Shown: positions 33,263-40,068 of the stretch, one piece after another
Position numbering within the stretch: the stretch's first letter is position 1
Layout: each line of letters starts with the position of its first letter
Virus record (IMG/VR): IMGVR_UViG_3300030104_002421
Coordinates: 82,189-146,188 of that record
Source: a virus
DNA length: 64,000 nucleotides
Reading direction: 5' to 3' (one strand)
Made by a program: the position numbers and the translations under genes
The notes under the pieces: model-generated
Databases searched by the model: none
Told to the model about the DNA's origin: nothing
Seen by the model: only the letters and a program-made list of their open reading frames with translations

Positions 33263-33976
33263 ATGGTAAGTAAAAAGAAAACATTGGCAATATCATCAAG
33301 TGAATTGAATGAAATTAAACCAATAACAGAAACACAAAAAGAAGTCTTTGCTCAATATAAAGCAGGACAAAATCTATTCTTATACGGTGTAGCAGGAACA
33401 GGTAAAACATTTATTGCATTATATAATGCTTTAAAAGATGTGTTGGATCCTAAATCACCAAGAGAACGAGTATATATTGTCCGTTCATTGCTTCCAACAA
33501 GAGATATAGGTTTTTTACCTGGTGATGAGGAAGACAAATCATATTTGTATCAAGTGCCTTATCAAAACATGGTACGATTTATGTTTAAACAACCTGATGA
33601 CAGGTCGTTTGACCAGTTGTATATGAATTTAAGAAATCAAGGTACAATTGATTTTCTATCAACAAGTTTTTTAAGAGGTATCACAATAGACAATGGCGTA
33701 ATCATTGTTGACGAATGCCAGAACTTAAATTTCCACGAATTAGACACCATTATGACTAGAGTAGGACAAGATACTAGAGTTATATTTGCAGGTGATATTC
33801 AACAAACAGATTTAACAAAGACAAATGACCGTAATGGTATATTAGACTTTGTAAATATAATGAACCAGATGAATGAGGTAGAATGTATAGAGTTTGGTAT
33901 ACCAGACATTGTAAGAAGTGGTCTGATAAAATCATATCTCATTCAAAAAATAAAGTTAGGACTCCACTATGAGTAA
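33263..33976 (+). CDS. phoH: PhoH-like ATPase
   Basis: 237 residues. LYGVAGTGKTFIALYNAL holds Walker A (GxxGxGKT), VIIVDECQNLNF is Walker B with DE, and ILSNPSR-like elements are replaced by VIFAGDIQQTDLTK, the usual PhoH GD sequence. PhoH proteins are ATP/GTP-hydrolysing, RNA-helicase-like enzymes common in marine phages; their role in infection is unresolved. It overlaps the endolysin start by 8 nt. Confidence 0.9.
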   Translation: MVSKKKTLAISSSELNEIKPITETQKEVFAQYKAGQNLFLYGVAGTGKTFIALYNALKDVLDPKSPRERVYIVRSLLPTRDIGFLPGDEEDKSYLYQVPYQNMVRFMFKQPDDRSFDQLYMNLRNQGTIDFLSTSFLRGITIDNGVIIVDECQNLNFHELDTIMTRVGQDTRVIFAGDIQQTDLTKTNDRNGILDFVNIMNQMNEVECIEFGIPDIVRSGLIKSYLIQKIKLGLHYE

Positions 33977-34475
33977 TTTTTCAAAAGCATTAGAAATAAT
34001 ATTACACCACGAAGGTGGTTATGTAAACCACCCAAAAGATCCAGGTGGTGAAACAAATTTAGGTGTTACCAAAAGAGTATATGAAGACTTTGGTGGTACT
34101 AAAGATATGAAAGAGTTAACACAAGCAGATGTTGAACCAATATATAAAAAAAATTATTGGGACAAATGTAAATGTGATGATATGCCAGAGGCATTAGCAT
34201 TATGTGTATTTGATTTTGGCGTAAATGCAGGACCAGGTCGTGCAGCCAAGTATTTACAAACAATGATTGGTACTGTGGCAGATGGCGGCATAGGACCAAA
34301 TACTTTAAAAGCATTAGATAGTTACCTTGAAAGTGAAAGCGTAAAATCTGCTGTAGCTACTTACCAAGCAGAGAGACAAAAATACTATGAAAGTCTATCC
34401 ACATTTGATACATTTGGTAGAGGTTGGACTAGACGAGTAGATGAAACTACGGACAAAGCATTAACACTAATTTAG
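33969..34475 (+). CDS. GH108 N-acetylmuramidase (endolysin)
   Basis: 168 residues. HHEGGYVNHPKDPGGETNLG at about 12-31 carries the catalytic Glu in the GH108 signature, followed by GVTKRVYEDFGG and a C-terminal peptidoglycan_binding_3-like half (MIGTVADGGIGPNTLKALDS). It cleaves glycan strands during host lysis. No signal peptide, so it needs a holin; several small membrane proteins here are candidates. It overlaps phoH by 8 nt. Confidence 0.9.
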   Translation: MSNFSKALEIILHHEGGYVNHPKDPGGETNLGVTKRVYEDFGGTKDMKELTQADVEPIYKKNYWDKCKCDDMPEALALCVFDFGVNAGPGRAAKYLQTMIGTVADGGIGPNTLKALDSYLESESVKSAVATYQAERQKYYESLSTFDTFGRGWTRRVDETTDKALTLI

Positions 34476-34477
34476 GC

Positions 34478-34506
34478 TTGACTTTTTCACTATATTGTGA
34501 TATAAT
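34478..34506 (+). promoter_or_regulatory. Sigma70-like promoter
   Basis: AGGC-TTGACT, 17-bp spacer, TATAAT, matching the promoter at 10617 closely (TTGTGA before the -10 in both). Leader of about 24 nt with AAAGGA ahead of the nuclease ATG 34537. Confidence 0.75.
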
Positions 34507-34536
34507 ACAGTATAGATTAAAGAAAAGGATTATATA

Positions 34537-35226
34537 ATGTTTAATCACATTACCCCAACAGGTGATATGCCACCTTTAAAAGCAAAAAATGTATCAGGTA
34601 AAAGATTTTATGAACACCTGGAAACCAAAGAAGTATATCCTTCTATCACAAGCGTTTTATCTATTAGACAAAAACAAGGTCTTATAGAGTGGCGTAAAAA
34701 AGTTGGTGATGAAGTTGCCAACCATGTTATGATAACTGCTGCCAATAGAGGTACAGCAGTACACAATATGGTAGAGGATTATCTAAACAATCTTAACATA
34801 GATGAAAACGAGAAGTATAAAAAACAATTTCTACCTAGAATGATGTTTCAGGTTCTAAAACCTGAATTACAAAATATAAATAATATTAGGCTACAAGAAG
34901 CCCAAATGTACTCAACAGATTACACCGTGGCAGGTCGTTGCGATTGTATTGGTGAGTATGAAGGCGTACTATCAATTATAGATTTTAAAACATCTAAAGG
35001 AGATAAAAAGGAAGACTGGATAGAAAACTATTTTATTCAAGGTAGTGCTTATGCAGAAATGTACGAAGAACACTTTGGCGAACCTGTAGAACAGGTAGTA
35101 ATATTAGTTGTAACGGAAGAAGGAACAACACAGGTATTTAAGAAAAGTAAAAAAGACTATCTACCTCAATTAAAAGACGCTATAACAGACTTTTACAAAT
35201 GGGTAGAAAAAAATGAAAAAAATTAA
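34537..35226 (+). CDS. PD-(D/E)XK exonuclease-like protein
   Basis: 229 residues. YTVAGRCDCIGEYEGVLSII then DFKTSKGDKKEDWIENYFIQ contains the D...DxK catalytic set of RecB/Cas4-type nucleases, followed by QGSAYAEMYEEHFG. T4-like marine phages carry such a nuclease. It overlaps the next gene by 14 nt. Confidence 0.75.
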   Translation: MFNHITPTGDMPPLKAKNVSGKRFYEHLETKEVYPSITSVLSIRQKQGLIEWRKKVGDEVANHVMITAANRGTAVHNMVEDYLNNLNIDENEKYKKQFLPRMMFQVLKPELQNINNIRLQEAQMYSTDYTVAGRCDCIGEYEGVLSIIDFKTSKGDKKEDWIENYFIQGSAYAEMYEEHFGEPVEQVVILVVTEEGTTQVFKKSKKDYLPQLKDAITDFYKWVEKNEKN

Positions 35227-35611
35227 AGAACTATCATTGTTAGTATTTTTACTAACATTTATTATAATTGTTTCAGTATGGACAACATCAGCAGCTGCTG
35301 AAGGACCAAAGTATGATTTATCAAAAATGAAGCAGAGACAAGTACCTGCTTATTGTGGAGATACTGGGTTTATGTTTGAAACATCATTAGAATTATTTAA
35401 TGAATTACCAATTGCAGGTGCTGAAGTTAGAACGGCAGGAATGCCAGATGCTCCAATCATAGGTATCATTACTCTAACTTATAACGAAGATAGAGGTTCA
35501 GGTACTGTAATGATGACTATACCAGCAATAGGCGAGACATGTGTTCTAGCATATGGTATGAATTGGCAATTTTATAACGAAATTCATGTTGAAGGTAATG
35601 AGAGTAAATAG
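35213..35611 (+). CDS. Exported protein, unknown function
   Basis: 132 residues with a signal peptide (LSLLVFLLTFIIIVSVWTTS then AAAEG; cleavage after the AAA region). The mature domain looks beta-sandwich-like with two Cys (YCGDTGFMFE and GETCVLAYG). Its last codons overlap the 5' edge of the tmRNA acceptor piece. Confidence 0.5.
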   Translation: MKKIKELSLLVFLLTFIIIVSVWTTSAAAEGPKYDLSKMKQRQVPAYCGDTGFMFETSLELFNELPIAGAEVRTAGMPDAPIIGIITLTYNEDRGSGTVMMTIPAIGETCVLAYGMNWQFYNEIHVEGNESK

Positions 35612-35806
35612 TATGGACGGCGGGGCAGTACCGCCCACCTCCACCACAGACACGGGGGTGAAATAGGTTCGACAGCTATTAGAAATCGTGCTGGAGTGGA
35701 TAGTCCAAAGACTTAAAACTAAAATAAAAGCAAACTTTAATGAGTATGCATTAGCAGCGTAGGCTGTTAGGGGTTTGCCTTGTACCTTGCAACAGAAACA
35801 AGGCAC
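35607..35806 (+). ncRNA. ssrA: Circularly permuted two-piece-type tmRNA
   Basis: The tmRNA 3' half comes first. The acceptor piece has GGAC then T stem GGCGG/CCGCC (35619-35623 with 35631-35635, 7-nt loop), CACCTCC (35636-35642), A, CCA to 35646. A 7-nt spacer follows. The coding piece starts GGGGGTG (35654-35660), pairing with CACCTCC in a 7-bp acceptor stem. GGTTCGAC resembles the conserved D-loop region. A helix GCTATT/AATAGT (35675-35680 with 35607-35612) fits P2. The tag frame runs from GCA 35730 to TAG 35762, giving ANFNEYALAA. Downstream, GCCTTGT/ACAAGGC plus CTGTT/AACAG form a pseudoknot. The true 5' end is uncertain. It would rescue stalled ribosomes. Confidence 0.9.
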
Positions 35807-35824
35807 CAAACAAAGGAGATTGTT

Positions 35825-35959
35825 ATGATTGAAGTATTAGAAATTTTATTACCAGTTGGTATCATAGTTGCATGTGCTTATGGCATTGGGTATCTATCTG
35901 GAAGTGAGGCAACAAGAGAAATTTATAACCCAACATTGAGAAAGAATGATTTAAAATGA
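35825..35959 (+). CDS. 44-residue membrane micropeptide
   Basis: MIEVLEILLPVGIIVACAYG then GIGYLSGSEATREIYNPT and a basic end. One transmembrane helix. AAAGGAG lies upstream, just after the tmRNA. It overlaps the next gene by 4 nt (ATGA). Confidence 0.5.
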   Translation: MIEVLEILLPVGIIVACAYGIGYLSGSEATREIYNPTLRKNDLK

Positions 35960-36312
35960 AACAAAGTGATGAGTTTTATCGTCTATTAGATGAAATGAAA
36001 AGAGTCCATAATCTTAAAAGGCATGATTATGCAAGTAAAGAGGACATCTTTCAAAATTTTAGAACAAGTGAACTAGGTGGTATTCCTGCCTGGAAAAGTG
36101 TAGCAATTAGAATTGGTGATAAGTTTAGTCGTTTAATGTCCTTTGTAAAACAAGGTGAATTGCATGTAGAAGATGAAACAATTGGTGATACTCTTATTGA
36201 CATGGCTAACTATGCTTTAATTTGTCATATATTATTTTATGAACAAAAACTTAAAAACCTAAGCGCTGACGCTGATGAACTGACGGAGCGTTTACTGGAG
36301 AAACATAGATGA
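35956..36312 (+). CDS. DUF1599/MazG-like nucleotide-modification-associated protein
   Basis: 118 residues. HDYASKEDIFQNFRTSELGG then AIRIGDKFSRLMSFVKQGEL and DETIGDTLIDMANYALICHI match the all-helical DUF1599 (nucleotide modification associated domain 1) pattern, related to MazG/dUTPase-like pyrophosphohydrolases, with conserved Glu and Asp residues. It may hydrolyse or sense nucleotides. Part of the gp33-gp59 operon. Confidence 0.6.
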   Translation: MKQSDEFYRLLDEMKRVHNLKRHDYASKEDIFQNFRTSELGGIPAWKSVAIRIGDKFSRLMSFVKQGELHVEDETIGDTLIDMANYALICHILFYEQKLKNLSADADELTERLLEKHR

Positions 36313-36521
36313 CACCTAAACAATTCGCTCTTGTAATTGAAAAGAGGGCAAGTACAAAGAAGATAACACACATGGATGCTATACTAAACTATTGTGAAGA
36401 AAAACAAATAGAACCAGACCAGATTACACATTTAATAAATAGAAACCTGAAAGAAAAGATTAAGGCTAATGCACAGGACTTAAATTTTCTTCCAAAAACG
36501 GCAGCATTGCCAGGAGTATAA
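36309..36521 (+). CDS. 33: gp33-like late transcription co-activator
   Basis: 70 residues. KITHMDAILNYCEEKQIEPD then QITHLINRNLKEKIKANAQD and LNFLPKTAALPGV matches the pattern I know for cyanophage/T4-like gp33 (a helical core with C-terminal beta-clamp-type end). In T4 gp33 links RNA polymerase to the sliding clamp so late promoters (TATAAATA) fire. Several such octamers occur in the window. gp55 is not in this window. It overlaps its neighbours by 4 nt upstream. Confidence 0.7.
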   Translation: MTPKQFALVIEKRASTKKITHMDAILNYCEEKQIEPDQITHLINRNLKEKIKANAQDLNFLPKTAALPGV

Positions 36522-36523
36522 AA

Positions 36524-36592
36524 ATGGAACCAGCAACAATATCATTAGTTATATTTGGTACCCTATGGATTGTAGGCGTATTAAGTAACTAA
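36524..36592 (+). CDS. 22-residue membrane micropeptide
   Basis: MEPATISLVIFGTLWIVGVL then SN. Entirely hydrophobic after the start. CAGGAG precedes the ATG by about 9 nt. Very short, so low confidence. Confidence 0.3.
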   Translation: MEPATISLVIFGTLWIVGVLSN

Positions 36593-36594
36593 TT

Positions 36595-37176
36595 ATGAAA
36601 GAAGGATATGAGGCATACAAGAAATACCTTGCTATTAAATTACATTTTACTAAAGATGAATTTGATTTTTTCAAATATGGTGGAACGACTAAGGCAAAAT
36701 ATGAAACCTTCACACAAAGAAATGATAGATACTTTTTTGTCAAGGCAGCCAGAAAATACGGTGACGAAATTGTTGATTATTTTGTCAGTAACTATATAGC
36801 AAACAAAACGCCATATATAAAAGATATGAATGAGGATTCATATTTAGATTGGCGTAAGAGAATAGATGGTTTAACATATTATTTTAAGATTGATATGGAA
36901 AAACTATTGAAGAAAACTGATGGAGATTTTGATAAGTTATTTAAGTGTTATAGAAGACAACACCCACCTATACTAAAGATGTATATGGCAAAAAAGATAA
37001 CACTTGAAACTATGTGTATATTAGAAACTATATTGAACTATAGTAAATCACTAGACAAAAATATAGATGAAACATACATATGGCCGACAGTTAAACAAAA
37101 GATTATGAAGTACAGACCTTTTGTTAAATTTAATATGGAAAGAATGAAACTTGAATTGAGGAAAATGTTAACATGA
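36595..37176 (+). CDS. 59: gp59-like helicase loader
   Basis: 193 residues, the size of T4 gp59. GYEAYKKYLAIKLHFTKDEF then DFFKYGGTTKAKYETFTQRN and DRYFFVKAARKYGDEIVDYF, and later DGDFDKLFKCYRRQHPPILK with KKITLETMCILETILNYSK matches the gp59 family. It loads the gp41 helicase at forks and interacts with gp32, encoded at 40069. Confidence 0.8.
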   Translation: MKEGYEAYKKYLAIKLHFTKDEFDFFKYGGTTKAKYETFTQRNDRYFFVKAARKYGDEIVDYFVSNYIANKTPYIKDMNEDSYLDWRKRIDGLTYYFKIDMEKLLKKTDGDFDKLFKCYRRQHPPILKMYMAKKITLETMCILETILNYSKSLDKNIDETYIWPTVKQKIMKYRPFVKFNMERMKLELRKMLT

Positions 37177-37694
37177 GAATACCATTTACATTAAAAGAGA
37201 GAGATTATATAATGAGTGAGGACTTTCCTTGGTATCTAGGAATACACACAAGCGACCCTAAGCATACAACAACAATACAATTACCAAACACTAAAGAAGT
37301 GCCTATGCTAACACACCAAATATATAATCGTGGTAAAGAGCATAGCAATTTGGCGCCAAGTATATTAGAACAAATCAAAGAAGTAACAAACTACAAAAAA
37401 ATTTTAAGAGTAAAATTTAACTTACTCTTACAACAAGAACGAAAAACAATTCATCCGCCACATGTAGATTGGGATATACCACATAAAGTATTTCTACACT
37501 ATATTTGTGGTGATGGTTGCACAATATTATATAAACAAAAGTGGCAAGGTTTTCCAACAACAGATTTAACAAAAGACATGGAGATACACCCTATAGAAAA
37601 TACTGGTGTCTTCTTTGATGGTGAGACTTTTCATACAAGTACAAGTCCAGTAAAAGAACCAAGACGAATAGTAATGAATGTAGATTATGAATAA
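37173..37694 (+). CDS. 2-oxoglutarate/Fe(II) oxygenase-like protein
   Basis: 173 residues. TIHPPHVDWDIPHKVFLHYI contains HxD (His-Val-Asp) at about 92-94, TGVFFDGETFHTSTSPVKEP gives the distal His (about 154), and RRIVMNVDYE supplies the Arg. The overall double-stranded beta-helix layout differs from the TIGR02466 type. It overlaps gp59 by 4 nt and the GNGxSR protein by 8 nt. Confidence 0.7.
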   Translation: MRIPFTLKERDYIMSEDFPWYLGIHTSDPKHTTTIQLPNTKEVPMLTHQIYNRGKEHSNLAPSILEQIKEVTNYKKILRVKFNLLLQQERKTIHPPHVDWDIPHKVFLHYICGDGCTILYKQKWQGFPTTDLTKDMEIHPIENTGVFFDGETFHTSTSPVKEPRRIVMNVDYE

Positions 37695-38256
37695 CCATCA
37701 TGTTTTTGGTAATGGCACAAGCAGATTATCTATTGACATTGATAAACTTGAAGGTACGAAATATGGTTGCAATGCAATTTATAGAGATTATTATACAGAC
37801 TATCTTATTGGTAAAGATAAAAATATATGTTCAGAAATATTGGCGTCAGAATGTTGGCAAGACAGAAAAGTTGTAATGCAAACACAATGGCGTAATGACA
37901 GTTTAGTACGAGAGGCATATGAACATATTACATGGTGGAAAGATATAGTGGGTACAAATGATTATACAGATTGTGGTAGTGTTGCATTGACAATCGCTTC
38001 ACAAAATGCAAGTGATAATAATGACAAATATATATACATGTATGGTATGGACTTTGATGACCCCAATAGCAATAAGATTAATAACATATATCACGGTACA
38101 AGAAATTATATTGGTAGAATGGGTCAACGAAAAGGTGTAACAAAAGAGTTTATGAGAGTGTTTGATATATACAAAGATTTAAGATATGTACATGTAAACA
38201 CTAGAATGCCAGAACAATTGGCAGATAAGGATAATGTATTATGGCAGATGATATAA
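37687..38256 (+). CDS. GNGxSR-type Rossmann-like protein
   Basis: 189 residues. HHVFGNGTSRLSIDIDKLEG and KYGCNAIYRDYYTDYLIGKD give a Gly-rich nucleotide loop and a conserved Cys-Asn-Ala-Ile-Tyr-Arg; NKYIYMYGMDFDDP lies further on. The same signature occurs in the protein at 38897, so the two are paralogues alternating with oxygenases. The fold suggests a glycosyl- or nucleotide-modifying enzyme, possibly of the family-6-hinge/DUF115 type; unproven. Confidence 0.5.
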   Translation: MNNHHVFGNGTSRLSIDIDKLEGTKYGCNAIYRDYYTDYLIGKDKNICSEILASECWQDRKVVMQTQWRNDSLVREAYEHITWWKDIVGTNDYTDCGSVALTIASQNASDNNDKYIYMYGMDFDDPNSNKINNIYHGTRNYIGRMGQRKGVTKEFMRVFDIYKDLRYVHVNTRMPEQLADKDNVLWQMI

Positions 38257-38900
38257 GAGTTGAATTTAGTAACACGGAAGTTATTAACTTTACAGCGTGT
38301 CCTATATTTCACACAAGCACAGACTTTAGATTAACTGATGATGAAATGCAAATACTCACGGAAGAGACTGGTGGCACACGGTTAGGCGATGGTATATATA
38401 GAGGAAAAGCACAAATAAGTAATAATCACAATGTATTAGACACACCCGGACTTGAAAGAGTACAACGATTTATGTTGCAGACAGGACAACACTTTGTAAA
38501 GAATACACTAGAAATAGAGAATGAGTTTTATCTAACACAAACATGGTTTACAAGAAACGATAAAGAAAGTGCTCATCATACACATACACACCCAAACAGT
38601 ATTTTAGCGATGGTCTATTATCCTCAATGTGAAAGTGGTGACATGGTAGTATCAGTAGAAAAAAATAATATGTTTCCACATTTTGATTTCAATTGGAAAT
38701 TATCCAAATATAATAATTTCAATGCTAAGTCATGGTCAATACAAGTACGAACTGGTGATGTAGTAATTTTTCCAGGTTATGTTGCACACAAAACAACACC
38801 AAATGAAAGTGATACAGTACGATATGCTTTGGGTGCTAATTTCTTTACAAGAGGCACATTTGGTACATATGAGAACACAGATTTATTGGAGTTGAAATGA
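38241..38900 (+). CDS. 2-oxoglutarate/Fe(II) oxygenase-like protein (TIGR02466-type)
   Basis: 219 residues. SAHHTHTHPNSILAMVYYPQ at about 110-129 supplies the proximal His and neighbouring ligands, TGDVVIFPGYVAHKTTPNES gives the distal His and DTVRYALGANFF the Arg. The N-terminus YIFHTS-type start (TACPIFHTS) matches the family. Overlaps neighbours by 16 nt and 4 nt. Confidence 0.75.
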   Translation: MADDIRVEFSNTEVINFTACPIFHTSTDFRLTDDEMQILTEETGGTRLGDGIYRGKAQISNNHNVLDTPGLERVQRFMLQTGQHFVKNTLEIENEFYLTQTWFTRNDKESAHHTHTHPNSILAMVYYPQCESGDMVVSVEKNNMFPHFDFNWKLSKYNNFNAKSWSIQVRTGDVVIFPGYVAHKTTPNESDTVRYALGANFFTRGTFGTYENTDLLELK

Positions 38901-39751
38901 GTAATTTATTTGTATTAGGTAATGGCGAAAGCAGAAAAAACATACCAGTTGATATGTTAAAGTATTCTGGTAAAGTATGGGGTTGTAATGCCATTTATAG
39001 AGAACATAAACTAGATGGTTTGATTGCAGTTGACCCTATGTTAGAACATGAAATATATCGTAGTGGTTATGCACACGAAAATTCTGTTTACTTTAGAAGT
39101 TGGGATACTATGCCTGCTGAACATTATGATATGATGATAGAGGCACAAACAAGTAACATGAAAAATCCAGAGATAAGAGAGTGGCGATATAATCCAGAAG
39201 GACATTATTTAAGTTTTGTTATACATGGTCAATCTACTGTTGATACAAATAGAGACAGTACAAGATGGAAAGGTGATGGTTTTGAAAATGTTTATGTGAG
39301 TTGGTTATATGGTAAAGATAAAATTACAATGTTAAAAGATATAATGGCAGATTATTATGGCGCTGCTTGGGAAGGTGATGTTATAGGACCAGAAGACCCA
39401 GGCTGGTCATCAGGTGCTACTGCCATGTATGTTTCTTGTAAAGTAGAGAAACCTAAAAAGTGTTATCTACTAGGCATGGACATGTATAGTACAACAGATT
39501 TTATAAATAACTTATATAAAAATTCTTACGGTTACCTAGAAAGCAAGGAAAATGCAGTAACACCACAGAATTGGGTAATCCAGATGGGGCGTGTTATGGT
39601 AAGATTTAAGGATATAGAGTTTATTAAGGTTAATCCTAGTGGAAATAGTGAGATTTCTCAAAGAATGCCACAATGGGATAGTCTTCCAAACATTACATAT
39701 ATGCATATGGAAGAATTTGAAAAAAACTTTAATTTAAGGCTTGACATTTAG
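38897..39751 (+). CDS. GNGxSR-type Rossmann-like protein
   Basis: 284 residues, a longer paralogue of the protein at 37687: LFVLGNGESRKNIPVDMLKY and VWGCNAIYREHKLDGLIAVD, then KKCYLLGMDMYSTTDFINNL where LLGMDMYST matches YMYGMDFDD of the relative. Mostly soluble. Interleaving with oxygenases implies a shared pathway. The 3' end overlaps the -35 of the ncRNA promoter. Confidence 0.5.
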   Translation: MSNLFVLGNGESRKNIPVDMLKYSGKVWGCNAIYREHKLDGLIAVDPMLEHEIYRSGYAHENSVYFRSWDTMPAEHYDMMIEAQTSNMKNPEIREWRYNPEGHYLSFVIHGQSTVDTNRDSTRWKGDGFENVYVSWLYGKDKITMLKDIMADYYGAAWEGDVIGPEDPGWSSGATAMYVSCKVEKPKKCYLLGMDMYSTTDFINNLYKNSYGYLESKENAVTPQNWVIQMGRVMVRFKDIEFIKVNPSGNSEISQRMPQWDSLPNITYMHMEEFEKNFNLRLDI

Positions 39752-39769
39752 CACAATTCGTGTTATAAT
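39741..39769 (+). promoter_or_regulatory. Consensus sigma70 promoter
   Basis: AGGC-TTGACA, 17-bp spacer, TATAAT, both hexamers perfect. It begins inside the last codons of the upstream gene and points to the ncRNA/gp32 region; predicted +1 is at about 39776. Confidence 0.85.
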
Positions 39770-39775
39770 GTTAAT

Positions 39776-39962
39776 AATAATAGCAAAAAGAACTAATTAC
39801 TCTTTTTGAATAGTGCAAGGAAGAGGGTTTCACCAGAGGCTCGAACTTGACTTCTCAGGGGTGGTACCCAGGTCAGTTGTGGAAAACACAAAGGGCAATA
39901 TCTCAAATACCAAGAGGGAGAAGGTTAAACTGATTTTAGGACTGGAATCCGGTTCAGTTTTT
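39776..39962 (+). ncRNA. Probable structured ncRNA or attenuator leader upstream of gp32
   Basis: The 317-bp gap between 39751 and 40069 contains no convincing gene. A perfect promoter starts it, and a hairpin plus T-run ends it at 39962, so a transcript of about 187 nt is predicted. Internal stems are visible: CTCTT/AAGAG, TTGAC/GTCAG enclosing GGG(TGGTA)CCC, and TTGTG/CACAA. The 5' end CAAAAAGAAC can also pair with the terminator arm (GTTC-AG-TTTTTG), which would compete with the terminator hairpin. Type unknown; a 6S-like or attenuator role is conceivable. Confidence 0.6.
39927..39962 (+). terminator. Rho-independent-like terminator of the ncRNA
   Basis: AAACTGA (39927-39933) pairs with TCAGTTT (39954-39960), followed by two more T. 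An inner GGA/TCC stem lies in the loop. Confidence 0.65.
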
Positions 39963-39995
39963 GTGGGTAATTCCATAGTCCCACCTATTTTCTAT

Positions 39996-40003
39996 TATAA
40001 ATA
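39996..40003 (+). promoter_or_regulatory. T4-type late octamer ahead of gp32
   Basis: TATAAATAG downstream of the terminator would start a transcript near 40009, leaving a leader of about 60 nt before gp32 with AAGGAG close to its ATG. Confidence 0.5.
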
Positions 40004-40068
40004 GATGTGTACGATTATATAGTACAAGAAAGAAGAATACAAATACAACGAATACAAGGAGATAAAAT

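Noticed and set aside
39776-39962. Assigning the ncRNA as 6S RNA
   Set aside because: Length and end-pairing suggest it, but no conserved bubble or sequence was recognised; left unassigned.
39813-40004. 63-residue ORF in the gp32 upstream gap
   Set aside because: It runs through the predicted ncRNA stems and terminator, has no ribosome site and low-quality sequence.
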